A stretch of 42,580 nt of DNA from Nitrospirales bacterium (GTDB lineage Bacteria > Nitrospirota > Nitrospiria > Nitrospirales > UBA8639). The stretch spans positions 1 through 42,580 of the forward strand of contig BQIU01000030.1 in assembly GCA_021603905.1 (NCBI GenBank), written 5' to 3'. Of the stretch, positions 33,209 through 42,418 are shown piece by piece. Under the pieces are notes generated by a model. It saw only the letters and a program-made list of their open reading frames with translations. It had not been told where the DNA came from and did not search any database. The first letter of the stretch is position 1. Each line of letters opens with the position of its first letter. The position numbers were made by a program, and so were the translations under genes.

Positions 33209-34600
33209 TTAAGGGGTCTGGAGGACCCTGACTAACTTCTTTCGTTTTTTCCCTTTTCCCATCTTCCCCATGCCCATTCGGCCACCAACCAGGGACTTCA
33301 TCATACGCCGGGCTTCTAAAAACTGTTTAATGAGACGATTAACTTCTTGAACGGACGTCCCGCTTCCTCGTGAGATTCGTTTTTTCCGATTGCCATTGAT
33401 AATGGTGTGATCGCGTCGTTCTTTTTTCGTCATAGAGTCAATGATGGCGACGACACGCTTAATCTCTTTTTCTGGAAGTCCACCTTGAGAGCCTGCATCG
33501 GCAACCATGGATTTAATTTTTTGTCCACCAGGAAGCATGTCCAAGATTTGATCAAATGACCCCATCTTATTCACTTGTTGGATTTGATCGCGAAAATCCT
33601 CAAGTGTGAGTGTATTACTCGAAACTTTTCGTTGAAGGGTTTCGGCCTGTTCTTTCGAAAAGTTTTCTTGTGCCTTTTCAATAAGGGTGAGCACATCGCC
33701 CATACCCAGAATTCTGGAGGCCATGCGGTCAGGATAGAAGGGTTCCAGGGCGTCAAGTTTTTCTCCCACGCCGAGAAATTTAATGGGTTTGCCGGTCGCT
33801 GATCGAATGGACAGGACGGCACCGCCGCGAGCATCACCTTCCACTTTTGTCAGGATCACGCCATTCAGGCCGACGACTTGATCAAATCGTTCGGCCACAG
33901 AAACGGCTTCTTGTCCAGTCATGGAGTCTGCAACCAACAGCACTTCGTCTGGATTGACGGACTGTTTAATGTCGACGAGTTCCTGCATCAGTGTTTCATC
34001 AATTTGCAGGCGTCCTCCAGTATCAAGAATGACGACTTCATAGCCAAGTTCTTTGGCGCGAGATACGCCGTCGCGACACGTTTGGACTGCGTTGGCGTTC
34101 GGTTTGCCTTCTTGATCGCCACGGTGGACTATGACCTCAAGGTCTTGACCTAATGAAGCGAGTTGTTCTCCGGCGGCTGGTCGACGCGGGTCGGCAGCTA
34201 CGAGCAGCACTCGTTTCCCTTGGGTTTTGAAATGATTGGCCAGTTTTCCTGTTGTTGTGGTTTTTCCTGAGCCTTGAAGACCCACCATCATAATGACAGT
34301 CGGGGGAGTCGAAGAAAGATGAAGCTCAGCTTGATCTTTGCCGAGGAGATCACGAAGCTCTTCCCAGACAATTTTGACCACTTGCTGGGCAGGGTCTAGG
34401 CCCTTGAAGACTTCTTGTCCAATAGCCTTTTCACGAATTCGTTCAATGAAATCTTTAACAATTTTGAAGTTGACGTCCGCCTCTAACAGCGCGAGGCGAA
34501 CTTCCTTTAATGCGTCGGTAATATTCTGTTCAGAAAGAACAGCCTGTCCACGCAACTGCTTGAAAACGTTATCGATTTTTTCTGTTAACGAGCCAAACAT
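33209..34600 (-). CDS. ffh: Signal recognition particle protein Ffh
   Basis: This 463-aa SRP GTPase has an N domain (residues 1-90) and a G domain with G1 GLQGSGKTTTTGK, the DPRRPAA loop, G3 DTGGRLQ (usually DTAGR), TKVEGDARGG and FLGVGEKLDALEPF. A Met-rich M domain follows (MLPGGQKIKSM, GRKSGT-like RISRGSGTSVQEVNRL and GGRMGMGKMGKGKKRKK). It binds signal peptides and 4.5S RNA to deliver nascent membrane proteins. It is the first gene of the cluster and diverges from the LuxR-type regulator. Confidence 0.96.
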   Translation of the reverse strand: MFGSLTEKIDNVFKQLRGQAVLSEQNITDALKEVRLALLEADVNFKIVKDFIERIREKAIGQEVFKGLDPAQQVVKIVWEELRDLLGKDQAELHLSSTPPTVIMMVGLQGSGKTTTTGKLANHFKTQGKRVLLVAADPRRPAAGEQLASLGQDLEVIVHRGDQEGKPNANAVQTCRDGVSRAKELGYEVVILDTGGRLQIDETLMQELVDIKQSVNPDEVLLVADSMTGQEAVSVAERFDQVVGLNGVILTKVEGDARGGAVLSIRSATGKPIKFLGVGEKLDALEPFYPDRMASRILGMGDVLTLIEKAQENFSKEQAETLQRKVSSNTLTLEDFRDQIQQVNKMGSFDQILDMLPGGQKIKSMVADAGSQGGLPEKEIKRVVAIIDSMTKKERRDHTIINGNRKKRISRGSGTSVQEVNRLIKQFLEARRMMKSLVGGRMGMGKMGKGKKRKKLVRVLQTP

Positions 34601-34847
34601 GAATTAACGATCCTATCCCCTCTTTTTTAGCTACAAAAACAAGCTAGTCTAGTAAAGACTTTCTGAGGAGTCAAGCAGTAATAGTTGGTTTATTTGCCTA
34701 GGTTAAAATTACTATTATTCTGAAGACTTTTTGGAGCGAGTCCTGAGTAATGAGTTTCCAGTCTGGAAATTTATCAGTAAGATACGTCTCAAAATTTAAG
34801 TGATAGAGAGCATTCGGTTTACAAGTCATATTATTGCAAGTTTCCCG

Positions 34848-36098
34848 ATGAAGTCGAAAGATTGGGTTGCACTCATAGAAGCCGGGTATAGCCTTGAGGG
34901 AAACGAGGAAGCGTGGCTCAACAATGTCTTGGATCGGGCGGCCCCGTTATTTGACCGCGGATGGTGGCCGGGTTTGGCTTCCTACCGTTTTACTCCCACA
35001 ACCGTTGATATTGAGCATGCCGTGACTCGTGGGCCGAAGAAGCTTCTAACTTTCTTGCGTGAAGGTACACGTGAACTTCCAGAGGCAGTTGATCTTGTCT
35101 ATCGAAGTTCTGTCCAAGTTGCTTCGATGAGTGAGTTGGTATTTTCCCGCTTTCCTGACCAACGCACCGTCATGCGACGTAGCACTAAGGGGCTCATTCA
35201 AGATGTTCTTGGCATAAAGGCTTTTACAGGACAAGATACTGGACTGTTCTTGTGTCTGATGTTCTTCAAAGAGATCACCTCTAAAGCTATAGAGAAAAAA
35301 CGCTGGCCATTGATTGCGAGTCATTTGGGTGCTGGGCTCCGATTACGGGACGTGGCTGCGTCATTAACGCTTGATAAGGTCCCTGTCGAAGCAATTTTCG
35401 AACCAGGCGGGAGGCTCTGTGATGCTCGAGAATACGCAATGGATACTTCTGCTCGTGAAGCATTGCGAGAGGCAGTCCGTCGCATTGATCGAATTCGTAC
35501 TCGAGCAGGTCGCAGTGACCCGGATAATGCTATGGAAGCCTGGGAAGGTCTCGTGCAAGGCCGCTGGTCCCTGGTAGATCATTTCGATACGGACCGACGG
35601 CGGTTTGTCTTGGCCATCAAAAACGATCCTACTTATCCTGATCCCCGTGGACTCACCATGCGTGAGCGACAAGTGGCAGAATTTGTCGGTCTGGGTCATT
35701 CAAGTAAGGAAATTAGCTACACACTTGGAGTGTCTCACTCTGCGGTTACGAACTGTACTGCCCGTGTACAAAGCAAGCTTGGTTTGTCATCGATTGCCGA
35801 ATTAGCCGCCTTCTTTGCCCCAAGCGGACTGCGAGCTAAGCTTGCAGAAGTCTCAATTGCTGGTGAAGATCTTCTCGTTGGGGCCTATCCATTAATCAAT
35901 GAAGAACGTGTGAGCAAGCTAACCGAGGCAGAGCGCGCCGTCTTAGCTCATTTAGTGGCAGGCTCCACGAACAATGACATTGCCCAACGTCGGAACGTGA
36001 GTGAATATACGGTCGCCAATCAGGTGAAAGCCATTTTTCAAAAACTTGAGGTTTCCTCACGTGGTGAACTCGCGGCACGCTTACAAAGCGTGGCGTAA
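34848..36098 (+). CDS. Regulator with two tandem LuxR-type helix-turn-helix domains
   Basis: The protein is 416 aa from the ATG at 34848; a GTG at 34800 would add 16 residues and neither start has a strong ribosome site. The N-terminal about 250 residues begin KDWVALIEAGYSLEGNEEAW and have no domain I can name. Two C-terminal LuxR HTH units follow at about residues 268-325 (GLTMRERQVAEFVGLGHSSKEISYTLGVS) and 356-414 (VSKLTEAERAVLAHLVAGSTNNDIAQRRNVSE). Two HTHs in one chain could bind tandem half sites. The pattern recalls large myxobacterial regulators. The target is unknown. Confidence 0.88.
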   Translation: MKSKDWVALIEAGYSLEGNEEAWLNNVLDRAAPLFDRGWWPGLASYRFTPTTVDIEHAVTRGPKKLLTFLREGTRELPEAVDLVYRSSVQVASMSELVFSRFPDQRTVMRRSTKGLIQDVLGIKAFTGQDTGLFLCLMFFKEITSKAIEKKRWPLIASHLGAGLRLRDVAASLTLDKVPVEAIFEPGGRLCDAREYAMDTSAREALREAVRRIDRIRTRAGRSDPDNAMEAWEGLVQGRWSLVDHFDTDRRRFVLAIKNDPTYPDPRGLTMRERQVAEFVGLGHSSKEISYTLGVSHSAVTNCTARVQSKLGLSSIAELAAFFAPSGLRAKLAEVSIAGEDLLVGAYPLINEERVSKLTEAERAVLAHLVAGSTNNDIAQRRNVSEYTVANQVKAIFQKLEVSSRGELAARLQSVA

Positions 36099-36548
36099 AG
36101 GAATCTTTGCCTTCTCTCTGTTGGTTTATGACTCGCTCTGAAGTTTTCACTTACCGTCAGCCTATTCTTCTTTGAAATCCTACGAGTTTACTTCAGTAAA
36201 CCACACCTTTTTGGGGGCATGTTGTGCCTCACAAAGCTTGATGTGTGAAATTAGCTATAGAATTGAATATTCAATCAGCCTATATTTTGTCTCATCGGAT
36301 TAGAGTAAAAAGGGATGTAGTTGAAAAATAGAGTCTCTTTCTTTAACAAGGAAGCAAGATGGTTGTTTGCCAAAATTTATTCAGAGTCTGGGTTACCTCT
36401 TCTGTCATGCAACAGACAGTTACGGGGTAATGACCTAAGAAGTGGACGTGACATTGTTGTTATGATACTGACTGGTTTTCCTGATACTGATGTGTGTGTG
36501 AGGTCTAGAATTCGATCCAAGGCTGATAGAACTGATGAAGGCAATACC
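36099..36548. other. 450-bp gene-free region with two perfect palindromes
   Basis: Two dyads stand out. GTTTACT-TC-AGTAAAC (36186-36201) is followed within 10 nt by a five-T run, so it may weakly terminate the upstream gene or serve as an operator. ATTGAATATTCAAT (36262-36275) is a perfect 14-bp palindrome and a possible binding site. The frame upstream of the NtrC-like start is open for 76 codons from a TTG but has no family similarity. Confidence 0.45.
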
Positions 36549-37973
36549 ATGAAAGCGAAAGTCCTTATTGTTGATGATGATGTTGATACCGGAGTTCTTC
36601 TGCATCAGCGATTGGAAATGTTGGGGTATGAGTCTATCTCAGCTCAAGATGGGGCGCAGGCTCTTGAGCAGATTCAGCAAGAATCTCCTGATGTCGTCTT
36701 ACTCGATCTTGAATTGCCAAAATTCTCCGGAATCGAGGTATTGCGGCAATTACGAGGTCGCAAGAATCAGTCTCAATCAACAAAGTTGATGTCGTCGGCA
36801 GGGTATCAACTGGTCCGGCCATTCGTGATTGTGATGACCGCGTATGGGTCGGTTGACGATGCGGTAGAAGCGATGAAATGTGGGGCCTATGATTTTCTCA
36901 CGAAACCATTTGATTTTGATCACTTGGAAATGGTGATGCAGCGAGTTCTTGAACAGACGGCACTGTTAAAGGAGGTCAAGTTTCTCCGAGAAGAGGTCAA
37001 CTACCGGTATGCGAAAATTGTCGGAGAGAGTCAGAAGATGAAAGACGTGTTGTTTATGGCAGAGCAAATCGCGTCCTCCAAAGAAACTGTGCTGTTATTA
37101 GGGGAAACGGGGACGGGGAAGGACATTCTTGCGAGATCGATTCATCGCTGGAGTCGGCAATGTGATGGTCCATTTATGGCCGTCAATTGCTCTGCCTTTC
37201 CAGAGACGCTGTTAGAGAATGAACTGTTCGGCCATGAAAAAGGTGCGTTTACCGGTGCCACGGAAATGAAGGCGGGCAAGATTGAAGCCGCAGATGGGGG
37301 CACGGTCTTCCTGGATGAGATCGGAGATATGCCGATTCAACTCCAAGGTCGGCTGTTGCGGCTGCTTCAGGATCAAGAGTTCCATCGGGTTGGCGGTACG
37401 AAATCTATAAAAGTTAATGTTCGATTTATTGCCGCGACGAATAAAGATTTACAGAAAGGCATCACCAGCGGCACGTTTCGTGAGGACTTGTTTTTCCGTC
37501 TCAATATTCTCCCTATCACCCTCCCACCGCTTCGTGAGCGAATGACAGACATTCCGGAACTGGCGAAATATTTTGTGATTCGACATTGCCGTCATACCAA
37601 ATGTCCGGGCAAGACCTTGTCCTCTAGCGCGCTTGAGGCCATGATGCATTATCATTGGCCAGGAAATATTCGAGAATTAGAGAGTGTGCTGGCACGGGCT
37701 GTGATTTTGAGCGCTGAAGAGACGATTACGGCAGAGAATTTACGATTGGAGAACGGCGGTCCGACAAAAAAAGAATGCCGTGTTGATGATGACGATGATT
37801 ACATTCCACCATTTAAAGAGTCTCTTGATCGTCATAGCCGGTTTTTACTGATCCAAGCGCTAACGCAGACCGGTTGGAATCAATCGAAAGCGGCTGAAGT
37901 CTTACAGATTCATCGCTCCTATTTCGTACGGCTCATGAAACGACTTGGTATCTCATCGACTCCTCCTTCATAA
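36549..37973 (+). CDS. NtrC-family sigma-54-dependent response regulator
   Basis: This 474-aa protein starts at the ATG at 36549, chosen for AAGG 7 nt upstream and because it begins the receiver ([15 protein letters not shown]). The receiver has phospho-acceptor D53 (VVLLDLELP) and MTAYGS. It carries about 15 extra residues between its third helix and fourth strand. The AAA module has GETGTGKD (Walker A), [16 protein letters not shown] (sigma-54 contact) and [13 protein letters not shown] (Walker B). A Fis-type HTH ([26 protein letters not shown]) ends it. It activates sigma-54 promoters on signal from an unidentified histidine kinase. Confidence 0.94.
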   Translation: MKAKVLIVDDDVDTGVLLHQRLEMLGYESISAQDGAQALEQIQQESPDVVLLDLELPKFSGIEVLRQLRGRKNQSQSTKLMSSAGYQLVRPFVIVMTAYGSVDDAVEAMKCGAYDFLTKPFDFDHLEMVMQRVLEQTALLKEVKFLREEVNYRYAKIVGESQKMKDVLFMAEQIASSKETVLLLGETGTGKDILARSIHRWSRQCDGPFMAVNCSAFPETLLENELFGHEKGAFTGATEMKAGKIEAADGGTVFLDEIGDMPIQLQGRLLRLLQDQEFHRVGGTKSIKVNVRFIAATNKDLQKGITSGTFREDLFFRLNILPITLPPLRERMTDIPELAKYFVIRHCRHTKCPGKTLSSSALEAMMHYHWPGNIRELESVLARAVILSAEETITAENLRLENGGPTKKECRVDDDDDYIPPFKESLDRHSRFLLIQALTQTGWNQSKAAEVLQIHRSYFVRLMKRLGISSTPPS

Positions 37974-38359
37974 ACATATGTTCATTCAAAAAAACATCGA
38001 TCGAGACTACTGCCAATCCTCTTCTCTGATTTCTGACATAGTCTCGACTTCATATTTCGTTTCCTCATAAGCTGTATGTCGCTCCAGTTCAGGAAGTCTA
38101 AATTAGAGGACTCGTCATCGTCTCGCCTACCAGCTGTCTCAAATTGAGTCATCTCCTACAAGCTGCTGCTGTGACGAAATAGGACAGCCATAGTACATCT
38201 CTCATCTTTGTTTCACGTCTTTACCTAAAATCTTTTTAAAAATTAAGAAGTTCTGCGCATGTTCACTTGATGCTTGTAATGTGAGAGGCAAGGTATTGAT
38301 GTTGCTAATAATAAGTTGTGAAGCGTTAACAATTCACAAATTCATAAAGGAGCGAAATC
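37974..38359. other. Gene-free stretch with an inverted repeat and a short sequence shared with the subtilase gene
   Basis: TCGAGACTA (38001-38009) and TAGTCTCGA (38039-38047) form a 9-bp inverted repeat with a 29-nt loop, soon after the NtrC-like gene. It could be a weak terminator or a binding site. The 18-mer starting at 38001 (TCGAGACTACTGCCAATC) is repeated exactly at 39768-39785 in the subtilase gene. No gene was recognised. Confidence 0.45.
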
Positions 38360-38506
38360 ATGGAAACTGGCCCATTCAGTCTCGGATTCGGAACCTATTG
38401 TGCGTTGGCAAAACGGGAAAGAGTGTTTTCTTCGGAGTCTGAGGAGGACAACCAGCAATCTAATCTAGATAGGTTAAGAGAAAAGAGTGTAGAAGAAAAT
38501 GAGTAA
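38360..38506 (+). CDS. Small ORF, 48 aa, strong ribosome site, unknown
   Basis: The ORF encodes METGPFSLGFGTYCALAKRE followed by an acidic tail rich in Ser, Glu, Asp and Gln that ends in KSVEENE. AAAGGAG lies 7 nt before the ATG, a near-ideal site. The N-terminal half is Gly-rich and hydrophobic; the C-terminal half is highly charged. A 14-codon frame starts in the last codons of this gene (38499) but is not called. No family is recognised. It lies about 340 nt upstream of the large secreted subtilase and could be a regulator, a peptide precursor or a leader. Confidence 0.5.
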   Translation: METGPFSLGFGTYCALAKRERVFSSESEEDNQQSNLDRLREKSVEENE

Positions 38507-38848
38507 TGAACCATCGCGTAATTTAAAAACGAAGCAACAATGATTCCTGTGAAAATCCTGAACCTGCGGTGTGGTTCTCAGTAACGGATCGATACTCGCT
38601 AGACATCTTTTCGTAATCACGATTTCGCATTCTTGGCTTGATGTGGCTGTTCATCTATACCGTGGATGAAAAATATCGTGCGTCAGGATTAATCTCCAAA
38701 CTGTTCGTACTGATAGTACCGCAGACTTGAGAGGCAAAGACACAGAACGTTATGTCCATGTGCCGGCTACAGTGGTCATTGGGTGATGACTATTTTGTGT
38801 ATGTTCATAAGGTGATTCAGTACAGTTTCATCAGGAAGGTCTCGTGCG
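38507..38848. other. Gene-free stretch before the subtilase gene
   Basis: No gene is recognised. It should contain the promoter of the large secreted protein. The ribosome site AGGAAGG lies about 9 nt before the ATG at 38849. Confidence 0.35.
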
Positions 38849-41800
38849 ATGAGCAGTAAATACGACAGGGCGAAAACTATTCAGATAAAACCCATTCATT
38901 CTCAGGCCGGGGGCGTTTCATTTAAAGCTAGGTATGTGTTCGCTGGATGGCATCATGCTGCCCTTGGAGTGATCCTGCTCGGTGTTCTGGGGTCACTCCT
39001 GGGTTCATCCGCATCCGCTGGAGAAAATGACCGGAAAATTCGTGCAGCACCGAATTCTTTGCCCGCTGCCATGACGTTGGATCAAGATCTGGATGGTGTA
39101 GCAGATGACCAGGATAATTGCCCGAATATTCCGAATGCTCCGAAAAAAGGCAATAGGCAGCCAATAGTCTGTGGTCCAGGCTTTAAGACGGCGATCGATC
39201 GCCATGTGTACCTCTCTTCACGAACTTTTCGTCCTCGACTTGGGATTGATCCGGAGCTAAAGCCGAGAGGTTCCTTCATACACGTTCTCCTTCACATCAA
39301 ACCCAACAAAGATCAAGTTGTCCTACACAAGAAGCAACGTGAGCGGCTCCAAGCTGCTGGCGTCAAACTGTGGGAATATTTACCTCATTTCACGTATTAC
39401 GCCACGATACCAGGGACGGAAGCAAAGATAACTTCCATAGGTAACATTCCGTTTATACAGGGTATCAGCACCATTCAACCCAATGATCGTCTTGCTCGGA
39501 GTGTACGTGTCGGCAAGGGCTCGAAGCCAGAACGTCAGCCGGATGGAAGCTTACAATATACAGTTGAATTCTTTCCGGACGTGATCCAAGGAGCCATAGA
39601 CAAACTCTTTGACAAGTTGCGTGTGCGACAGATTGAGCGGGATGAGGAAGAGAGGCTGGTGCAGGTGGAGCGATATGAGTCTGTCTTGGCCCTTGCCATG
39701 AGCGATCTTGTGTACTGGATTGACGATGGCCCTGTTGAGCTAAGAGGTCAAGACGAACGGGCTCGTGTCGAGACTACTGCCAATCTCGTGGAGCAAGTTA
39801 TGGGTTTTACAGGAAACGGTCTTACCGTTGCGATGGTAGAAGGGGCCTTGGTTCCGCCAACGCATCCAGATCTGGCAGGCCGGATCATTCACGATAGCTC
39901 TGGGCCGGAGGAGTTTGATGATGACAATCACAACCTCAAGGTTGCAGGGATCATGGTCGGAAATGGTTTCCTCAGTCTCGATAAAACGAATCGTGGATTT
40001 TTACCTGATGCTAAGTTGATTGATTTCTCGAGTAAACCTTCTATAGGTGCTGGTCGGACGTCAAAGAAACTCTATTACAAATTTCCCAAGAGAGCGCGTG
40101 ACGATCATAGTGCGGTGCTTATCAATTATTCGAACGGTGACCCGAATTGTAATAAGGTGGGTGAGTATAGGACGGATGGCAAAAATTTTGACAAGAGCGT
40201 GTACGAAAAGAGTATCTCCATCGTACGAGCCGTGGGTAATACTCGCGGGAGCGGGGGATCCTTCGGGTTGGATCCAAAGGATAAAGATCCCGATATCGCC
40301 GCTGCAGCCGCAAAACACGGTCCCTGTCCACGAAACCTGGAAAGTCTTCCGCATCCGGTTCCCAAAAACGATGTCGCGGTCGGTAATTGGGATTTGAGTA
40401 TCAACGACATCCATGCCACGAGTGCAGTGGGACCTGCGGCAGACGGCCGCTTGAAACCTGACCTGGTTGCCCCTGGAACGGGAAACATTACGACTGCCTA
40501 CGAGGTAATCCCAGCTACTGACCCTGCAAAAGCTATTTTTACCTACGGTACCCTTGGCGGTACCTCGGCAGCGGCACCGGTAGTCTCCGGCGTGATGGGA
40601 CAAGTCTATGAAGCGTTCTCAAGAATTGGCACAAGGCCTACTCGCGACCCGTTGACGGTTCCACCCGCAACAGTCAAAGCCATTTTGATTCATTCCGCCA
40701 CTGATGTGGGGCCGCCTGGTCCTGATTATTTCACGGGTTGGGGGCGGGTCAATGCATCTTCCGCGGTCCACTTGGCCTTGAACAATGGCGCACATGTGTA
40801 TGAAGGATCACTCGATGCCGCTAACAACTACGAGGATACGTACAATATTGATGTTTCTCAAACGACGTATGGACTGAAAGTCACTCTGGTTTGGGACGAT
40901 CCGCCGGCGTCGAAGTCTTCGAACGTGGCGTTACTCAATGACTTAAATCTTGTGATCCTCGATCCTCATGGCAATCCCTATTTTCCATTCGAAACTGAAC
41001 TTACAAGTGTAGGAACGGCGGAACGTTTAGCAGAGGCGGAACAGGGAGCGCAACCATGCAACCGCAATGCTATCTATTGTGATCGCCTCAACAACGTGGA
41101 GCAGGTTCTCGTCACAAGGATTGATCCCAATATTGGTACTGCCCAAGCGTTGCCAACTGGAACATGGCAAGCTCGGGTGACTCACGGTATATTGAGCGAG
41201 CCGCCGCAATCTTTCAGCTTGGTTTTTACGACTGGGGAATGCCCGCTCCGTATTTATAGCCACACGACGTTAACCACAGAAATCTCGTGTCCACGAGAAT
41301 TGCTTGAGCCCGCAGTCTCCATCGAGAACGAAGATGTTGTGTTCGACTGCACTGATCACGCTGTGATAGGCGAGGGGAACAACTTCGACGCGAATTCATT
41401 AGGACTGTACGCGGGTATTCGGACGAATCGTGACCGAGTGACTGCCCGCGAGTGCCAGGTTCGGGATTTCGATATTGGCCTTCATGTTATTGGTGGACGT
41501 AGCGGTGTGATTGATGGAAATACCGTGACAGACACAGATATTGGCGTTCTGGTGGATGCGTTGGGTGAAAACGGTACGAACAACCTTACAGTCCGAACCA
41601 ATACCATAGTGAATATAGCGGATCACGGGATTTTGGCGAAGGGAAAGCTAACCAACAGTACGATGACCCTGAACAGAATAGATAATCCGGATCGTTCCGG
41701 TATCGCACTGGCCGCAGTTCGAGGTCGGTCACCGGTGGATAATATCGTCTCATTTAACATCATCGATGATGCAGCAGTTGGTGTAATGCTGGAGGGACTT

Positions 41801-42379
41801 AAATATGCCGACATGTCAAGACAAATGCAAATTGACAGCCCGCTGAGAAATAAAATTTTTGGGAACCTCATTAATCAGGAAGTCCGTGTGGGTGTCCAGG
41901 AGTCATGGGGACAACAAAATCAGATCTACGGGAATTTCATACATGCCTCAGTGCTGGGTATCGATATCATAAATAGTTTAGGGAATCCGGCCCTCAATAA
42001 TATTTATACCAATATTATAACCAGAGCTGGAACAGGCATCATCCTGGCGGGCGCCTCAAGCGGGCTGGTTTCGAATAACACCATTCGTCACGCCGAGACC
42101 GGCATATGGATCAAATCAACTGAGGGAGAACTCATAAACGTGCGCTATAACAATAAGATCGATGTTCTCGGTGGTGGTACAGGCATTCGAGTGTTCGATA
42201 GCGATAACGTGGAAGTGAAAGGGAACTTTATTAGTAACGTCGTTGTTGCTGATGATGTTGTGAACGATGACTCCTTGACTGGAGCCGGTATCGATGTGGA
42301 AGGAGGCAATGCTCTGACAATTTCAGGTAACATCGTTCATGACCTGACTATAGAACCCTCTGCAAAAGTAACTGAATAA
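38849..42379 (+). CDS. Large secreted S8-like subtilase with beta-helix C-terminus and altered triad
   Basis: This 1176-aa protein has a signal peptide (hydrophobic span about 39-52, cleavage near SASA57). A thrombospondin type 3-like calcium loop (residues 78-91, DQDLDGVADDQDN) and a propeptide-like region precede the S8 domain (about 325-620). The His is kept (H361 in NHNLKVAGIMVGNG) and so is the Ser (S573 in GGTSAAAP), but the catalytic Asp position reads Glu331 (VAMVEGALVPPTHPDL). After a beta domain, residues about 800-1170 are a right-handed parallel beta-helix (NosD/PbH1-like repeats: GNTVTDTDIGVLV, NTIVNIADHGILA). It ends 39 nt before an IS5-type transposase. AGGAAGG lies before the ATG. 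Confidence 0.9.
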   Translation: MSSKYDRAKTIQIKPIHSQAGGVSFKARYVFAGWHHAALGVILLGVLGSLLGSSASAGENDRKIRAAPNSLPAAMTLDQDLDGVADDQDNCPNIPNAPKKGNRQPIVCGPGFKTAIDRHVYLSSRTFRPRLGIDPELKPRGSFIHVLLHIKPNKDQVVLHKKQRERLQAAGVKLWEYLPHFTYYATIPGTEAKITSIGNIPFIQGISTIQPNDRLARSVRVGKGSKPERQPDGSLQYTVEFFPDVIQGAIDKLFDKLRVRQIERDEEERLVQVERYESVLALAMSDLVYWIDDGPVELRGQDERARVETTANLVEQVMGFTGNGLTVAMVEGALVPPTHPDLAGRIIHDSSGPEEFDDDNHNLKVAGIMVGNGFLSLDKTNRGFLPDAKLIDFSSKPSIGAGRTSKKLYYKFPKRARDDHSAVLINYSNGDPNCNKVGEYRTDGKNFDKSVYEKSISIVRAVGNTRGSGGSFGLDPKDKDPDIAAAAAKHGPCPRNLESLPHPVPKNDVAVGNWDLSINDIHATSAVGPAADGRLKPDLVAPGTGNITTAYEVIPATDPAKAIFTYGTLGGTSAAAPVVSGVMGQVYEAFSRIGTRPTRDPLTVPPATVKAILIHSATDVGPPGPDYFTGWGRVNASSAVHLALNNGAHVYEGSLDAANNYEDTYNIDVSQTTYGLKVTLVWDDPPASKSSNVALLNDLNLVILDPHGNPYFPFETELTSVGTAERLAEAEQGAQPCNRNAIYCDRLNNVEQVLVTRIDPNIGTAQALPTGTWQARVTHGILSEPPQSFSLVFTTGECPLRIYSHTTLTTEISCPRELLEPAVSIENEDVVFDCTDHAVIGEGNNFDANSLGLYAGIRTNRDRVTARECQVRDFDIGLHVIGGRSGVIDGNTVTDTDIGVLVDALGENGTNNLTVRTNTIVNIADHGILAKGKLTNSTMTLNRIDNPDRSGIALAAVRGRSPVDNIVSFNIIDDAAVGVMLEGLKYADMSRQMQIDSPLRNKIFGNLINQEVRVGVQESWGQQNQIYGNFIHASVLGIDIINSLGNPALNNIYTNIITRAGTGIILAGASSGLVSNNTIRHAETGIWIKSTEGELINVRYNNKIDVLGGGTGIRVFDSDNVEVKGNFISNVVVADDVVNDDSLTGAGIDVEGGNALTISGNIVHDLTIEPSAKVTE

Positions 42380-42418
42380 TGTAGAATAGTCCTCATGCAA
42401 ACCACCATGAGGTACCAG

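Noticed and set aside
36210-36226. GG-N10-GC spacing suggesting a sigma-54 promoter before the NtrC-like gene
   Set aside because: Only the minimal GG/GC spacing fits. The rest of the TGGCAC/TTGC consensus is absent, so it is not called.
36321-36548. 76-codon in-frame N-terminal extension of the NtrC-like regulator starting at TTG
   Set aside because: The frame is open and AGGG is nearby, but the sequence lacks family similarity. The ATG at 36549 has a good ribosome site and starts the receiver exactly.
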